This document shows, piece by piece, positions 18,677 through 29,400 of a DNA stretch of 64,000 nucleotides (positions are counted from its first letter, which is position 1; each line of letters starts with the position of its first letter). The notes beneath the pieces were generated by a model. The model was not told the origin of the DNA. It was given only the letters and a program-made list of their open reading frames with translations, and searched no databases. The translations under genes were made by a program, and so were the position numbers. The stretch is from Taibaiella sp. Its GTDB lineage: Bacteria; Bacteroidota; Bacteroidia; Chitinophagales; Chitinophagaceae. The stretch is from the NCBI GenBank assembly GCA_016786705.1, contig JAEUVV010000012.1, forward strand, positions 248,001 through 312,000, written 5' to 3'.

Positions 18677-20758
18677 CTACTTCTTTTTCTTTTTCTCAAA
18701 CTCAAACTCCGTCTTCCCCCCTTCCCCCATCACAATAAAAGCGTCAAACGTTTTTCCACTTTTACTTTTCATTCCTTTGATAAGCCTGGTCTTACCTGCA
18801 GTAACCAACAGTTCAATATCATTCATCCCGAGGGTAACGCCACATACATTTCGAAACTGAATCCAGCCACATATTTCCTCAGGACACTTCACCACCTTAT
18901 CCCGGATCAGCAGTTCCTTGTTTTGGCACTTCGGACAGACAAGCTTTGGTTGTTCAGGCTTTGCCACCTCAATCTGCAACAGTTCCTGGGTAATAGTTTT
19001 TGCATAGGTTTCAATATCCCTTCTGAACGCTCCGGCATCCGCTTCATTGTTCTCAATTTTCTGCAACACCATTTCCCATTCTGCGGTCATGGCTACATCA
19101 GCGATCTTCTTATCAGAAACCAGGCTATAAACTTGAAGACCTTTCTCCGTAGGGATCAGCGATTTTTTGTCCCGCTGTACATAATTACGGCTAAACAGGG
19201 TTTCTATGATGGAAGCACGGGTAGCAGGTGTACCAATACCGATCTGTTGTATAGCTTTCCGTTCATCGGCATTTTCGATGTCTTTTCCAGCATTTTCCAT
19301 AGCGGCAAGGAGACTGCCTTCGGTGTACAGTTTCGGCGGGTTGGTTTTCTTTTCAAGGATTTTAGATTCCATAATTTTTAACTCATCACCTTTTCTTAAT
19401 TCTGGTAGTTCTTGTTCCGGCTCCGCATCATCGGCAACGAAACTACCTTTAATACCACGCCAGCCAGGCTCCGTTACCTTACTTCCCTTCAAGGTGAATT
19501 CATAATGCGATGCTTGCAGAACAACATCCGTCACCTCTTTAATACAAGCATGTGAGAGGGCTTCCAACAATCGGAAGGCAATCATATCATACACTGCATT
19601 TTCCCTTGCGTTAAGGGCAGATGGTATTTTGCCGGTAATCAAAAGACCATGATGGTCGGTGACACGTAGATCATTCACGATCCGTTTATTGAACCGCCCC
19701 CATTTCATTTTACCGACAGCTTCCTTACAGGTTTCCCGGTCTTGTAAAGACCTAACCAATTCGGGAATAGTAGACCAAACATCTTCTGGTATATATTTAC
19801 TTCCAGTGCGCGGATAAGTAATATATTTTTTCTCATAGAGATCCTGTGCAATCTTTAAGGTTTCATTTGCAGATAGGTTCAACCTTTTATTGGCTTCCTT
19901 TTGCAATCCGGTCAGGTCAAATAATAGCGGAGCCAGTTCATTCACGGTTTTAGATTCCACCGAAATTACAGTAGCACTATTACCGTTTCTTTTTATAGAA
20001 CCCAAAGTATCATCCGCAAGTTTGCGATCATTCCATTTTGTTCTGGAAAGGCTTTTGAACTCGACAAACTCCTTTTGATGGATCAACTGGATTTGATAGT
20101 ATTTCTCCACTTGAAAAGCGTTATGATCCAGGTAGCGCCTACAGATAAGACCCAGAGTAGGCGTTTGAACCCGACCTAAAGAATAGATGCCATTGGCAGC
20201 ACTTATACTGAGCGCCTGCGTTGCGTTGATACCTACAAGCCAATCGGCACAGCTCCTCCCCTGGGCAGCATAATACAACCCATCGAAATCCCGGCCCGGC
20301 TTAAGATTAGCAAAACCATCTTTTATCGCCTTCTCTGTTAAAGAGCTGATCCATAAACGTTCAAAAGGCTTTTGGCATTCAAGATAGCTATAGATATAGC
20401 GGAATATCAGCTCCCCTTCACGGCCGGCATCCGTAGCGACAATAATTTCATTACAGGAATTAAAAAGCTTTTCAATAACTTTCAACTGCTTTAAGGCCAA
20501 GGCATCAGGAATATATTCTTTATCCTTTTTAATTTTACGGACAGTCAGCTGATATGGATCAGGCAAAATAGGTAATACAGCCTTATCAAATCCTTTTAGG
20601 CCATAGTCTTCAGGCATGGCAAGTCCAACCAAATGTCCAAACGCCCAGGTGACGTAATAACCATTTCCTTCCATATAACCCTCTTTCTTTTCTGTTGCGC
20701 CTAACAAAGCGGCAATTTCCCGGGCTACACTAGGCTTTTCTGCAATAACTGTTTTCAT
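18677..20758 (-). CDS. topB: DNA topoisomerase III of the ICE (Exc-like)
   Basis: 693 residues. TOPRIM domain ('KTVIAEKPSVAREIAALLGA', then 'VATDAGREGELIF' with the acidic DxDxE-type site); active-site Tyr315 in 'YITYPRTGSKYIP'; C-terminal zinc-ribbon-like region with CPKC and a second Cys pair near 620-650, then a Lys tail. It cuts and passes single DNA strands. In CTnDOT the comparable gene (exc) is the last of the excision operon, and the order here (HTH protein, DUF4099/DUF3945 protein, topB) matches. It begins six bases after the upstream gene stops. Confidence 0.93.
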   Translation of the reverse strand: MKTVIAEKPSVAREIAALLGATEKKEGYMEGNGYYVTWAFGHLVGLAMPEDYGLKGFDKAVLPILPDPYQLTVRKIKKDKEYIPDALALKQLKVIEKLFNSCNEIIVATDAGREGELIFRYIYSYLECQKPFERLWISSLTEKAIKDGFANLKPGRDFDGLYYAAQGRSCADWLVGINATQALSISAANGIYSLGRVQTPTLGLICRRYLDHNAFQVEKYYQIQLIHQKEFVEFKSLSRTKWNDRKLADDTLGSIKRNGNSATVISVESKTVNELAPLLFDLTGLQKEANKRLNLSANETLKIAQDLYEKKYITYPRTGSKYIPEDVWSTIPELVRSLQDRETCKEAVGKMKWGRFNKRIVNDLRVTDHHGLLITGKIPSALNARENAVYDMIAFRLLEALSHACIKEVTDVVLQASHYEFTLKGSKVTEPGWRGIKGSFVADDAEPEQELPELRKGDELKIMESKILEKKTNPPKLYTEGSLLAAMENAGKDIENADERKAIQQIGIGTPATRASIIETLFSRNYVQRDKKSLIPTEKGLQVYSLVSDKKIADVAMTAEWEMVLQKIENNEADAGAFRRDIETYAKTITQELLQIEVAKPEQPKLVCPKCQNKELLIRDKVVKCPEEICGWIQFRNVCGVTLGMNDIELLVTAGKTRLIKGMKSKSGKTFDAFIVMGEGGKTEFEFEKKKKK

Positions 20759-20764
20759 GCTTAT

Positions 20765-22222
20765 TTAGATTTTAGGACCTTTAGACTTTTTCGGTGCAGC
20801 ATCAATATTTTGCTGTTGTTCATTCTTTGGCGAATTCTGCTTCGAATCAAGTGGATCGGCTATATTTTTGGTCGATTCATTCGTCTTACCTTCTGAATTA
20901 ACAGCCACCTGTGTTTTGTTTTCTTCCGCAGGTTTTACCTGCTCCTTATTGTGGTTTGGCCAGTCAAAGGTTGTTTTCCCTGTGTCCTTATTAAAAGTAA
21001 TATAGCCCTGATAAGGTTTTCCTTTTTTATCAACCAATTCTATATAAGCAGCTTCATTCTTGCCCAACTTATCCCGTTGCTCTTTGGTTAGTTGCTGTTG
21101 ACGGAAAGTTTGGGGAACCTCATGTTGTTTTGAATCAGAAGTACCTTGCTGTACCTGATTGGTATGTTGTTGTGACTCTTTTTTTTCCTTATCTTTATCA
21201 AACAAGAACTCTATATTGCGTTTATCAGCATTGATCTGAACAATTCCAGAAAACTCCGTATCCTTTTTAGAGATCATTCCTTCAAGATAAAGAGGCTTAC
21301 CCTCCATCAAAGCTTGCTTTTGCACATCATTAAGTTTTACACCTTTGATCTGATCTGGAATAACAATTTTTGTAGTACGGAGGGCAACCAGCTCATTAGT
21401 TAACGGATCAAGACTGACAATAGATGGAATAATTTCGCCGCTTTTCGGATTTTTCAGATGGACAACACGTCCCATGTTTCCGGTTTTCAGGAGATTCTTT
21501 TTATCCTCGTCAGTAAACTTATGCCCAAAGAAAGGATATCTAAGCTCCGGTTCTTTTCGGACGCCCCGCATAGCGACAACTGGCTTCCCATCTTCACCGG
21601 GCTGTAACCAGATTCGCACGTCTGTTCGCAGTGCCGCACCATCCATGTTGAGACTAACAGGAACAAGTACATTGGATTTGAAGCCTTTTAATAAAGAGTC
21701 TAGCAGGTTTTTCTTTACGAGAGATTCTTTGTCCAGGCCAAGATTGCGCAATGTATCCCAGTCAATATCCTCTTCCTTATATTTATAGTTGGTTTTTGGG
21801 GTTTCTGATGCAGGGACTTGCTGCGTGGCAGCATCAACCTTCACTTGCTCTTGGGGCGCATCTGTTTTGACTTCATATTGCTGCATCAGTTTTTCACCTT
21901 CCGGTGTGGGCTTCTTTACCTGCTCTTGCAAGCCTTTGGCTACATCCATAGAAAGGGGGGCCGGAACTTTAAAAAAGGAGAAGTTGGTAGGATTCTTTAA
22001 TTCACTAAAGAAGTTCTTAAAGAAATTGGAAAAGATGTTACCATTTCCATCTACGCGCAAAAAATCCCCAAGGTTTTTTTCATTAGGAGTTACGGTTTTC
22101 AGATTACCTTTTTCATCAAGCCCCTTAACGGCCTGGATCTTCTTTTTTTCTTTGTTCAGTACTAAGAGGATATCCGTTAATTCGTCGGGACTGCTCGGAC
22201 TGATGTTTGTTTCTTCGCTCAT
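20765..22222 (-). CDS. DUF4099/DUF3945 domain protein of the excision operon
   Basis: 485 residues. The N-terminus ('TDILLVLNKEKKKIQAVKGLDEKGNLKTV') and the middle (about 165-215, 'YKEEDIDWDTLRNLGLDKESL...LLKGFKSNVLVPVSLNMDG') match DUF4099. Residues about 225-350 hold DUF3945-type repeats ('FGHKFTDEDKKNLLKTGNMG', 'LNDVQKQALMEGKPLYLEGM'), and a further repeat ('LTKEQRDKLGKNEAAYIELVD') lies near 390. Gln- and Lys-rich linkers separate these. Such proteins sit beside topB in Bacteroidetes conjugative elements; the role in excision or DNA processing is not established. It precedes topB by six bases. Confidence 0.8.
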   Translation of the reverse strand: MSEETNISPSSPDELTDILLVLNKEKKKIQAVKGLDEKGNLKTVTPNEKNLGDFLRVDGNGNIFSNFFKNFFSELKNPTNFSFFKVPAPLSMDVAKGLQEQVKKPTPEGEKLMQQYEVKTDAPQEQVKVDAATQQVPASETPKTNYKYKEEDIDWDTLRNLGLDKESLVKKNLLDSLLKGFKSNVLVPVSLNMDGAALRTDVRIWLQPGEDGKPVVAMRGVRKEPELRYPFFGHKFTDEDKKNLLKTGNMGRVVHLKNPKSGEIIPSIVSLDPLTNELVALRTTKIVIPDQIKGVKLNDVQKQALMEGKPLYLEGMISKKDTEFSGIVQINADKRNIEFLFDKDKEKKESQQHTNQVQQGTSDSKQHEVPQTFRQQQLTKEQRDKLGKNEAAYIELVDKKGKPYQGYITFNKDTGKTTFDWPNHNKEQVKPAEENKTQVAVNSEGKTNESTKNIADPLDSKQNSPKNEQQQNIDAAPKKSKGPKI

Positions 22223-22278
22223 AATTGAAATTTTTTAGTTGTGAAAATGAAAGTAGATACGGTTATACCTAGTCATAA

Positions 22279-22614
22279 CTAATTGGCATCGGGAGGCGGT
22301 TTTTGTCTGTTATTGTCATCCCTTTTAGGGGCTTGGGGCTTAAAACTGTCCCGGATAAATTGATGTATATCGGAAAGTTTATAATAGAGCTTTCCACTGA
22401 TGGAGTAATACGGTAATTGCCCCGAAGAACGGTACCGTTGAAGCGAACGGCTGCTAATTTTTAGCATCTGTAGCAAGTCCTGGTTATCCAGTAGTTCATC
22501 GCCGTCAATACTAGCTTTCCCTTTTTGTAGATCATTGATATTATCTTGGAGGATATCAATCCTTGCCAGGATACGCTCCATCCAAAAAATGAATTCCATT
22601 CTGTTGATGTTCAT
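22279..22614 (-). CDS. Excisionase-like helix-turn-helix protein
   Basis: 111 residues. A coiled N-terminus (1-30) is followed by a winged HTH of the MerR/excisionase (HTH_17) type: 'LLDNQDLLQMLKISSRSLQRYRSSGQLPYYSISGKLYYK' at about 41-80. Its place at the head of the operon ending in topB matches the small Xis2-type proteins of CTnDOT, which bend DNA for excision or control transcription. CTnDOT has two such genes, only one is seen here. The C-terminal tail is charged. Confidence 0.78.
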   Translation of the reverse strand: MNINRMEFIFWMERILARIDILQDNINDLQKGKASIDGDELLDNQDLLQMLKISSRSLQRYRSSGQLPYYSISGKLYYKLSDIHQFIRDSFKPQAPKRDDNNRQKPPPDAN

Positions 22615-22652
22615 AGCTGTATGATTAGATGGTTTAAATTCTATGGCATAGC

Positions 22653-22711
22653 AAGGGCAGGAACGCTTACTTCTGTAACCGAGTCACCGGGACATTCAAG
22701 CGCCCGCCCTT
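22653..22711. repeat. Large imperfect inverted repeat upstream of the HTH gene
   Basis: AAGGGCAGGAACGCTT (22653-22668) and AAGCGCCCGCCCTT (22698-22711) are near-perfect reverse complements. They lie in the 112-base gap between the lipoprotein stop and the HTH gene start. There is no T-run on either side, so an operator or attenuator is as likely as a terminator. Confidence 0.4.
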
Positions 22712-22726
22712 AATATTTCTTAAAAA

Positions 22727-23791
22727 TTATTCTCGGATAAACCGGCTGATATGTTTGCCGCGGTAGGTCACCGCAAAATTGAAATTGAAATGATGAGGAA
22801 TAACTTCGACGTGCATGGGTGCTGCAGCCCATTTTAAGGTTCTTTCTAACTTATTCGTATTATATGCGCCGGCAGAGACATGACCATCGTACGGAACAGG
22901 AAGCAAGCCAGGGATAACAATCAAGCCTTCACTACAGGCCATAAAACCGACATCATCCATTTTTACGGTGGACATCCAGCCTCCCAATCGGGTATGCTTG
23001 TAAATTTTCACACGGACACCTATGGAAGAATAAAATAAAAATCCTACTCGCCAACGGTGATAGTCTATACGAACATCACGGCCATTGTCGCGTGCCAAAG
23101 GATTACCAAGGTTGTCCTGATAAATGTAATCGCCTTTTTGCCCCCACCAAGGAATAAGATTTTGATTCGGGTAATCACAGATCGGCGCTACCGGGTAAGG
23201 TGTTACAACCCGTTCATTGTCCTCCCATTTAGGAAAGAGCGGCATCAGATGAAGCCCAACCTTATGCGCTACAGCCGTAGGGATACGTTGCGGACCGACT
23301 CCTTTCATAAGAGGAGCATAGCTGATTTGTGGAACGGCATAAAGCGTGGGCGCTTTACCGTCATGGCTCAACTGATAAATGGTATCAGCAATTTGAATCC
23401 GGCCCGTAGCACTCAATAAAGTGGTTAGTATAGGATCAGGAATATCAATGCGAATTTCTTGATCTTTTTTATCTTCCACTTCTTCCGGCTCTGCGGAACG
23501 CCAGGAAGTAAAGCCTTTGAACTGATCTGTCCATTTATCCAGTCCACCGGATTCCTGCATCTTTTCCAAAGTAGCCAGTGTACTTTCAAAGGCCCGTTTA
23601 TCTTTAAAGTTTAGCCAGTCATGCTTTAAAGTAACTGCACCATCTGATGCTGTTAAAGAACCTTCATTTTGGATTTCCATTTTTTCTTTAAATGGTTCCA
23701 GTACCCGCTCGTTATTGCAGGAGTTAAAACTGAATAGACCGGCTAATGCTGCAATAGCCCACAGTCTCTTTGTTGTAGATAATTGTACCAT
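22727..23791 (-). CDS. Hypothetical lipoprotein of the ICE (DUF4848-like)
   Basis: 354 residues with a lipoprotein signal ('LFSFNSC', Cys near residue 26). The mature protein starts with a polar linker, then 'KRAFESTLATLEKMQESGGLDKW', and a C-terminal beta-rich domain with many aromatic residues. The 'F.d..aFe.tl..L..m' start recalls DUF4848-type lipoproteins of Bacteroidetes; this assignment is tentative. It is expected at the outer membrane or periplasm. It ends 112 bases before the HTH gene and follows the small membrane protein gene by seven bases, so these two form an operon. Confidence 0.65.
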   Translation of the reverse strand: MVQLSTTKRLWAIAALAGLFSFNSCNNERVLEPFKEKMEIQNEGSLTASDGAVTLKHDWLNFKDKRAFESTLATLEKMQESGGLDKWTDQFKGFTSWRSAEPEEVEDKKDQEIRIDIPDPILTTLLSATGRIQIADTIYQLSHDGKAPTLYAVPQISYAPLMKGVGPQRIPTAVAHKVGLHLMPLFPKWEDNERVVTPYPVAPICDYPNQNLIPWWGQKGDYIYQDNLGNPLARDNGRDVRIDYHRWRVGFLFYSSIGVRVKIYKHTRLGGWMSTVKMDDVGFMACSEGLIVIPGLLPVPYDGHVSAGAYNTNKLERTLKWAAAPMHVEVIPHHFNFNFAVTYRGKHISRFIRE

Positions 23792-23798
23792 GATTTTT

Positions 23799-24248
23799 TT
23801 ATAGGGTTTTAATTTTGCGGGGCAAACCTTCCCACAGGGCCTCCAGTTCTGCTTCTTCGATCTGAACCCCGCAAATATTTTCAGTATGATGGATGATGTA
23901 ATTATTTAGCGCATATCGGAAGGCAGGATGATGAAGCCCATCATAGTTTGCAACTTGAGCAGCCACCCTTTCAGCAATAGCTTCCAGGAGCTGTTCTTTT
24001 GTTGCCGTTTTTCCTGCCTTAACCAATATGTGAAACCGGATATCGTTAATCAATTTTTCAAGTGCGGGAAGAAAATCATCTTCGGTTTGGGGTTGGGCGA
24101 ATAGTTCGGATTCATAAACTTCTACCTTTCGGTTCAGTCTTTCCAGAAATTCAAGCCAATAAACCCGGATGAATTTGAACAAAGCGTAAAGGATGATAAG
24201 TACGCCAGCTATGAGCAGTAAATCTTTGTAGGTAATATAATTGTCCAT
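23799..24248 (-). CDS. Small single-TM membrane protein of the ICE
   Basis: 149 residues from ATG 24248; in-frame ATGs at 24254 and 24275 exist, but the latter lies inside a palindrome and almost at the likely transcript start. One membrane segment (about 9-28) is followed by a helical, probably cytoplasmic domain ('ERLNRKVEVYESELF', 'EQLLEAIAERVAAQVANY'). No family recognised. It heads an operon with the lipoprotein, so the two may form an envelope complex. Confidence 0.6.
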   Translation of the reverse strand: MDNYITYKDLLLIAGVLIILYALFKFIRVYWLEFLERLNRKVEVYESELFAQPQTEDDFLPALEKLINDIRFHILVKAGKTATKEQLLEAIAERVAAQVANYDGLHHPAFRYALNNYIIHHTENICGVQIEEAELEALWEGLPRKIKTL

Positions 24249-24250
24249 AT

Positions 24251-24291
24251 GCATTGCAATTAGATTTGTAATCATTTACAATGCAAAGGTG
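24251..24291 (-). promoter_or_regulatory. Nested inverted repeats and weak -7 box before the 23799-24248 gene
   Basis: TTGTAA (24266-24271) pairs with TTACAA (24276-24281), and GCATTG (24251-24256) with CAATGC (24279-24284). On the minus strand CACCTTTG (24291-24284) resembles TAnnTTTG. The arrangement suggests an operator over the transcript start. Binding by RteC or the HTH protein is a guess. Confidence 0.35.
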
Positions 24292-24578
24292 CAGAGGCAG
24301 TGGAGGGTGATTTAACACCGGATATACATGGACAACATATATGATTGCCTTATTTAAAAAGGTAATAAAAAGTATTGTGAGGATTTTTAGTGAATGATAG
24401 GTGGAGAATATAGGGGCTACAACAGCATTAAAGGTATCCACTGTTATACATGTACATGGATAAAAAAATCAAAAAATAAATTTGAAATTATCTGATTTTA
24501 TATAGTATTTGTTCATATAAAAACAGCAACAATTACTATTACTGCCGTTAAAACATAAAAAATACGGGAATTCCCCCA

Positions 24579-24609
24579 TTGTCTGGTATATAAAACAAAT
24601 CTAGTTTTG
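24579..24609 (+). promoter_or_regulatory. Bacteroidetes-type promoter for the RHS operon
   Basis: TTG (24579-24581), a 20-base spacer and TAGTTTTG (24602-24609) match the TTG/TAnnTTTG consensus. The predicted leader is about 230 bases long. The remainder of the gap between 24292 and 24847 holds no gene that I can support. Confidence 0.5.
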
Positions 24610-24847
24610 CGTTACCTTAACAGATTACAAGATGTTTTTATATTTAATGCAATTAATACCCAAGCATGAATCCAACCATATTAAATAGAATTACATCTAT
24701 TCAATATAGCGTTACGGTTAAATAAGCAGTGCCTGGAATCGTAGCAGACCGGAATAAACCATAACGGACTTTTAAAATAATATAAAGCTGATCGCTAAAA
24801 ATAGCATCCGCATTTTATTGTATTTAATTTTTTGAAAAACCGAAGTT

Positions 24848-26398
24848 TTGAAACTAAGGGCCTTAACGTTTTTGTGGTTGGTAATGATACCTGGCTATGC
24901 AGCCGGTAATTTTTTATTTGCCAATACAGATACAAACTTCATCAAGAATATTAGTCCAGGTTTTAAAGAATCCTTCCCCTCCGACAGCCTTGCCATAGAA
25001 CAGGCAGCAAATACTATTTTCCAAAAGAAGATTTCGAAGAGCAAACGCTACTACCGCAAACTGGCAGCGACCAATGCAAACTTCCTTAAAAAGCTCAAGA
25101 AACAGGAATGCCGGATTCAATCCAAACTGCAACAGACTGATTCTCTTAAATACCAGCAATACCTGGCCTTGAAAAGCCCGGATATGGATAGCCTGATGCG
25201 TCAATCCAAAGATGCCGCTTTTATCCATAAGCTGAACGCGGCCGGGCGTAAAGGTAAATCGGCGCTGGACACCTTGCAGGGCCTGCAAAACTTCTTGGGG
25301 AAGTATACGGATAACCCTTTGGGTAAAACGTTCGATTTATCTGCACTGCAGCAAAAAACGGCCTTACAACAATACCTGCAACAGCAGGTGGCTGCACGTA
25401 CCGGCGCATTGGAAAGATTGCTGAAAGGAACTCAACTGGAAAGCTACGGTAGTAAACTAACTAATACCGGCTTGCAATACAAGCAACAAGCGAGCTATTG
25501 GAAACAGGTGCTGGAGGAGCCTGATGCGGCGGAGGAAAAAGCATTGGAATACCTGCGGGGCATTGAAGGTTTCGAAGAACAACTGAACCCGGATAAAGGT
25601 AGTAGCATGGCCGGAAAGTCGGCCGCAGACCTGGAAGCAATGGGCTACCAGACCAAAGCTAAAGTAGGCGAACAATTACAGCAACAGTTCGGTGATCAGC
25701 TGGGTAGCCTAAGTCAAAAGGCCGGAGAGCAACTCCAACAATATACGCAAACACTGGACAAGCCTTTACAACAAATTAAGCAGGCCAAACAAACCCTTAA
25801 TGAAAGTAAGCAACAGCTGAACGAAAGCCGTAACAGTATACAGTCTGCAAAGAACAGCCTAAAAAAAACCGCCGGTTTTAAAAATCCCATGCGGGGCATA
25901 CCTTTCTGGCATCGCTTTGAAACCCAGTATAACTTCCAGACCCAAAGAGCCTCGCCAGACGGCACAAGACCGGTCATGCTGCAAATGGGAGTGAACCTAA
26001 GCTACCGGCAAAGTAAAGCCCTGAGTATAGGTATAGGCCTGGATGGCAGCGTAGGTCTTGGGCGGAACTGGCAACACCTGGAACTGACTTATGAAGGAGT
26101 AATTGGTAGAGTATTCCTGGACCATAAACTGGTGTGGGGCATCAGCCTGCAGGGTGGTTATGAAAAGAGCTTAAGGCCTATGAATCGCGCCTATACTCAA
26201 ATACAAGAGCAGTATGGTAATCCTGGCAATGTAAAGACAGCTATGGGTTTACTTCAAGATGCTGCTTACTTTGGAATTATGAAAAGCTACCGGGTCAGCA
26301 GCAAGGTGCAAGGCACGATGCTGGTAGGCTATAATTTTTTAAACGATAAAACAAAGATCAGCTCACCCTGGATTGTAAGGCTGGGCTGGAAGTTATAA
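24848..26398 (+). CDS. Outer-membrane protein with Gln-rich coiled coil, RHS-associated
   Basis: 516 residues from a TTG codon at 24848. A stop lies just upstream in frame and the first ATG (residue 13) would cut the signal peptide, so TTG is the best start. Signal peptide about 1-25; long Gln/Lys-rich helical region about 60-345 ('LQQYTQTLDKPLQQIKQ', 'NESKQQLNESRNSIQSAKNS'); C-terminal beta-barrel-like part about 360-516 ending 'WIVRLGWKL', with alternating strands. It is first in a tightly spaced operon with two RHS-type proteins, so a role in exporting or displaying them is likely but not shown. Confidence 0.75.
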   Translation: MKLRALTFLWLVMIPGYAAGNFLFANTDTNFIKNISPGFKESFPSDSLAIEQAANTIFQKKISKSKRYYRKLAATNANFLKKLKKQECRIQSKLQQTDSLKYQQYLALKSPDMDSLMRQSKDAAFIHKLNAAGRKGKSALDTLQGLQNFLGKYTDNPLGKTFDLSALQQKTALQQYLQQQVAARTGALERLLKGTQLESYGSKLTNTGLQYKQQASYWKQVLEEPDAAEEKALEYLRGIEGFEEQLNPDKGSSMAGKSAADLEAMGYQTKAKVGEQLQQQFGDQLGSLSQKAGEQLQQYTQTLDKPLQQIKQAKQTLNESKQQLNESRNSIQSAKNSLKKTAGFKNPMRGIPFWHRFETQYNFQTQRASPDGTRPVMLQMGVNLSYRQSKALSIGIGLDGSVGLGRNWQHLELTYEGVIGRVFLDHKLVWGISLQGGYEKSLRPMNRAYTQIQEQYGNPGNVKTAMGLLQDAAYFGIMKSYRVSSKVQGTMLVGYNFLNDKTKISSPWIVRLGWKL

Positions 26399-26415
26399 AA
26401 TCGAAAATTCAATTT

Positions 26416-29400
26416 ATGTCAATCAAAAAGCAAATACTGGCTACGCTATGCATGTCTGTACTTTCACTGAGCGGTTTGAGACTGTACGCTCAAACTATTC
26501 CAATGAGCTCTACCGACGGTACATTTAATAAGCATCAGCAACTAGCGGCACACCCAGGCAAAATCCAGGCTCCCAATGTAGCCTCATTTGACCGGATCCA
26601 TGAAGTGAATGTTGATATGTTCAATGGTATTCCTACTCTTTACCACCCTTTACTCACCGCTCAGGGTGATGATATGAATTTTAATATCGGCTTGAGTTAT
26701 AATGGCGGGGGTATAAAAGTAAATGAAACTGCCGGATGGGTCGGTTTAAACTGGAATATGACAGGGGACTACCAAATCGTGAGAAAAGTTAATGACCTGC
26801 CGGATGAACGCTTCAACAAGCGAAATGTCGTACATGATCAATGGCTTGACCGCGGCTATTTATATAGTGCAAAAGAGCAAATGGATAATAACAACTGGAA
26901 TACCCCATCTTTTTTAGGCTCAGAATTTATGCCCGCCTTTTGGAATAGTAGTTCTAATCCACAACAGGCCCGCAGGTTGATCTTAGACTCTGAACCAGAT
27001 GAGTTTATGTTTAACCTTCCAGGTGGTATAAGTGGAAGCTTTTTCCGTTCTGAAAAAGCAGGACCGAACGATTCCAATGGCTGGCGGGTTAGATCCAAGG
27101 ACAATCTTAAGATTGATATAGTACATGAGGCATTTGCCAATGGCAACCCAATTGATGCAGATTATTATTTTACCCTGGATAAGTTCACAAGCCCACACAA
27201 AAAAATAAACTTGTATTTCCTGTTCACCAAGTTTGTGCTTACAACACCTGATGGTTACCGGTATACTTTTGGAGGTGTGGATTCCGCGATGGAAGTGAAC
27301 CGTGGAATTTTGCAAGACCCAACAGGAATGCTTAGAATTGATGCATTTTTCCAAACCCAATTTACCGTTAATTCGTGGAAATTAACAAAGATTCAAGCGC
27401 CGTCAGGAGAAGAAATCAACCTGACCTACAAAAGGGGTAAAATTTTATTTCACCTGACGAAAGATTTCATTAATGAAGTTTACCAATCCAACGGACATGT
27501 CGCTAGTCCCGTGCTTCATCATAGCGCTAGTGTTACCTACCCAGTTTATTTAAGTAAGGTAGAGACCAGCAGGCAAATAATTTATTTTAAACGTTCGCAG
27601 GCCATTGAAAAATGGTATAAAAAACTCGAAACCATTGGTTGTAATTTTATGCCCGCCCCTTCAGGTTGGAACACTCCAATTCAAACGAATAAAGATTTTT
27701 CTGATGTTGTACTGTATCAGGATATGTATGATTGGGGTGCCTCTGGGTATATAATTGCCGGACCTTCAACCAATCCGGATCATATGCTTCCCAATTATAA
27801 CCAACAGTTGGATTCTATTATCTTATTTGACAAAACTACAAATACCAACGTTTATGGCTATAAGCTATTGCATAGTGCAAGTACTAATCAGCGAAGGACC
27901 TTGAACGGTTATTATAAATTTAATTTCCTGAACAGCCAAATAGACAATAATTATGAATTTACTTATTCAGGCATTACAGAACTTCCGGACTTAATGTCCA
28001 TCAACAGGGACTTCTGGGGATTCCCTAATTATGCTTCATCTTCTGCGGATCAAGCGAGGTGTGGCTTTAATGAATTTATGGATATACCACATAGTTTCCC
28101 TTATGCAGCCACGAAAGGATATTTAAAGAGTATCAAAAATCCAATGGGCGGCATTACTGAATTGATCTATGAACCGAATACCTACCTTAAAAAAATAAAA
28201 GTTGATGTTCCCAATAACATTGTTAATGTATCCAATCTTACCAGCGATGATATTCATGCTTCCCCAGGGGCAAGGATCAGCCAGATCAAAAAACAGGACT
28301 ACTTCGGAGCTGTTCCTGTGGTCAAAGAGTATAAATATGTTAGCAATTACCCCAATTCAACGGCTTCAAGCGGAATATTAAATTTTGACTACCTGGAAGG
28401 TGATGTTATCACGGTTGATAATTATGGCTCTAATGTCACCTTGTCCAATAGGTCAACATTGGGTTACCAACAGTTTGTCAATCAATTTAGAGGTGGCATA
28501 GTGAACTATAGCGAGGTTGTTGAAATTACTCCGGGCAACGGATATACCATTTATAAATATACCAATTCAGAAGAACCTCAATACAGGGACGAAATGCATG
28601 CCGGTTATGGTAACAATAACGTCATAGCTCAAAGAAACTTCCGCTTGTCCTCTTCGGACCTGGACAGAGGTAAGTTAAAACAAGTCAGCCATTTCAATAA
28701 TAACAATAAACTGCTAAAAGAGCAGGTTATGACCTACGAAAATAATCCCAACCGCAAAAATGAATATGTAAAAGCAATATCAAAACAAACCCTATTGACA
28801 ACGGGTAACTGGGGAGAAGGTATCCCTAATTTTCGCGCCTGGGCCTATAAGATCTATACCTATAAGAACCCTTTGATCAAAACTGTTGAAAGCACTTATG
28901 AGGAAGATGGTACTGTCGCTTTTTCCCAGGAAAAGAATTTCAATTACGATCAGTATGGTAACCTGGTATTAGAAACAGAAACCACAAGTGATGGCAAAGT
29001 GCTTTCAAAAGCAACAAAATTCAATAGCCACCCGGATTACAGCGCAACGACCGTATCAGGCTCAGAAGCCTCAGGCTTGAAATTGCTGAACACACTGGGC
29101 ATTAAAAACTACCCGGTGGAACAATTGGTGTATACCGATCAACCAATTCCATTGCCCAACACAAATGGATTAAGCCGGATCCTTACCGGTACTGAATTTG
29201 TCTACAAATCCAACAAGCCGGTATTAGATAAAGAATATGCTTTGGAATTGGATGCACCGCTTGAAGGGATGAACAGCAGCTTTAATCCCAATGGGCTTAA
29301 AAGCTCTAAAATTAATGGTATCGGGGTTTGGGAACAGGACAGTCGCTTTATATTGCAAAAAAGCTATCCGCATTATACCGGACAACTTTTCGCCAATAAG

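Noticed and set aside
24779..26398. An ATG start for the RHS-associated outer-membrane protein
   Set aside because: An in-frame stop lies at 24833, and the first ATG falls at residue 13 inside the signal peptide, so the TTG at 24848 is preferred.
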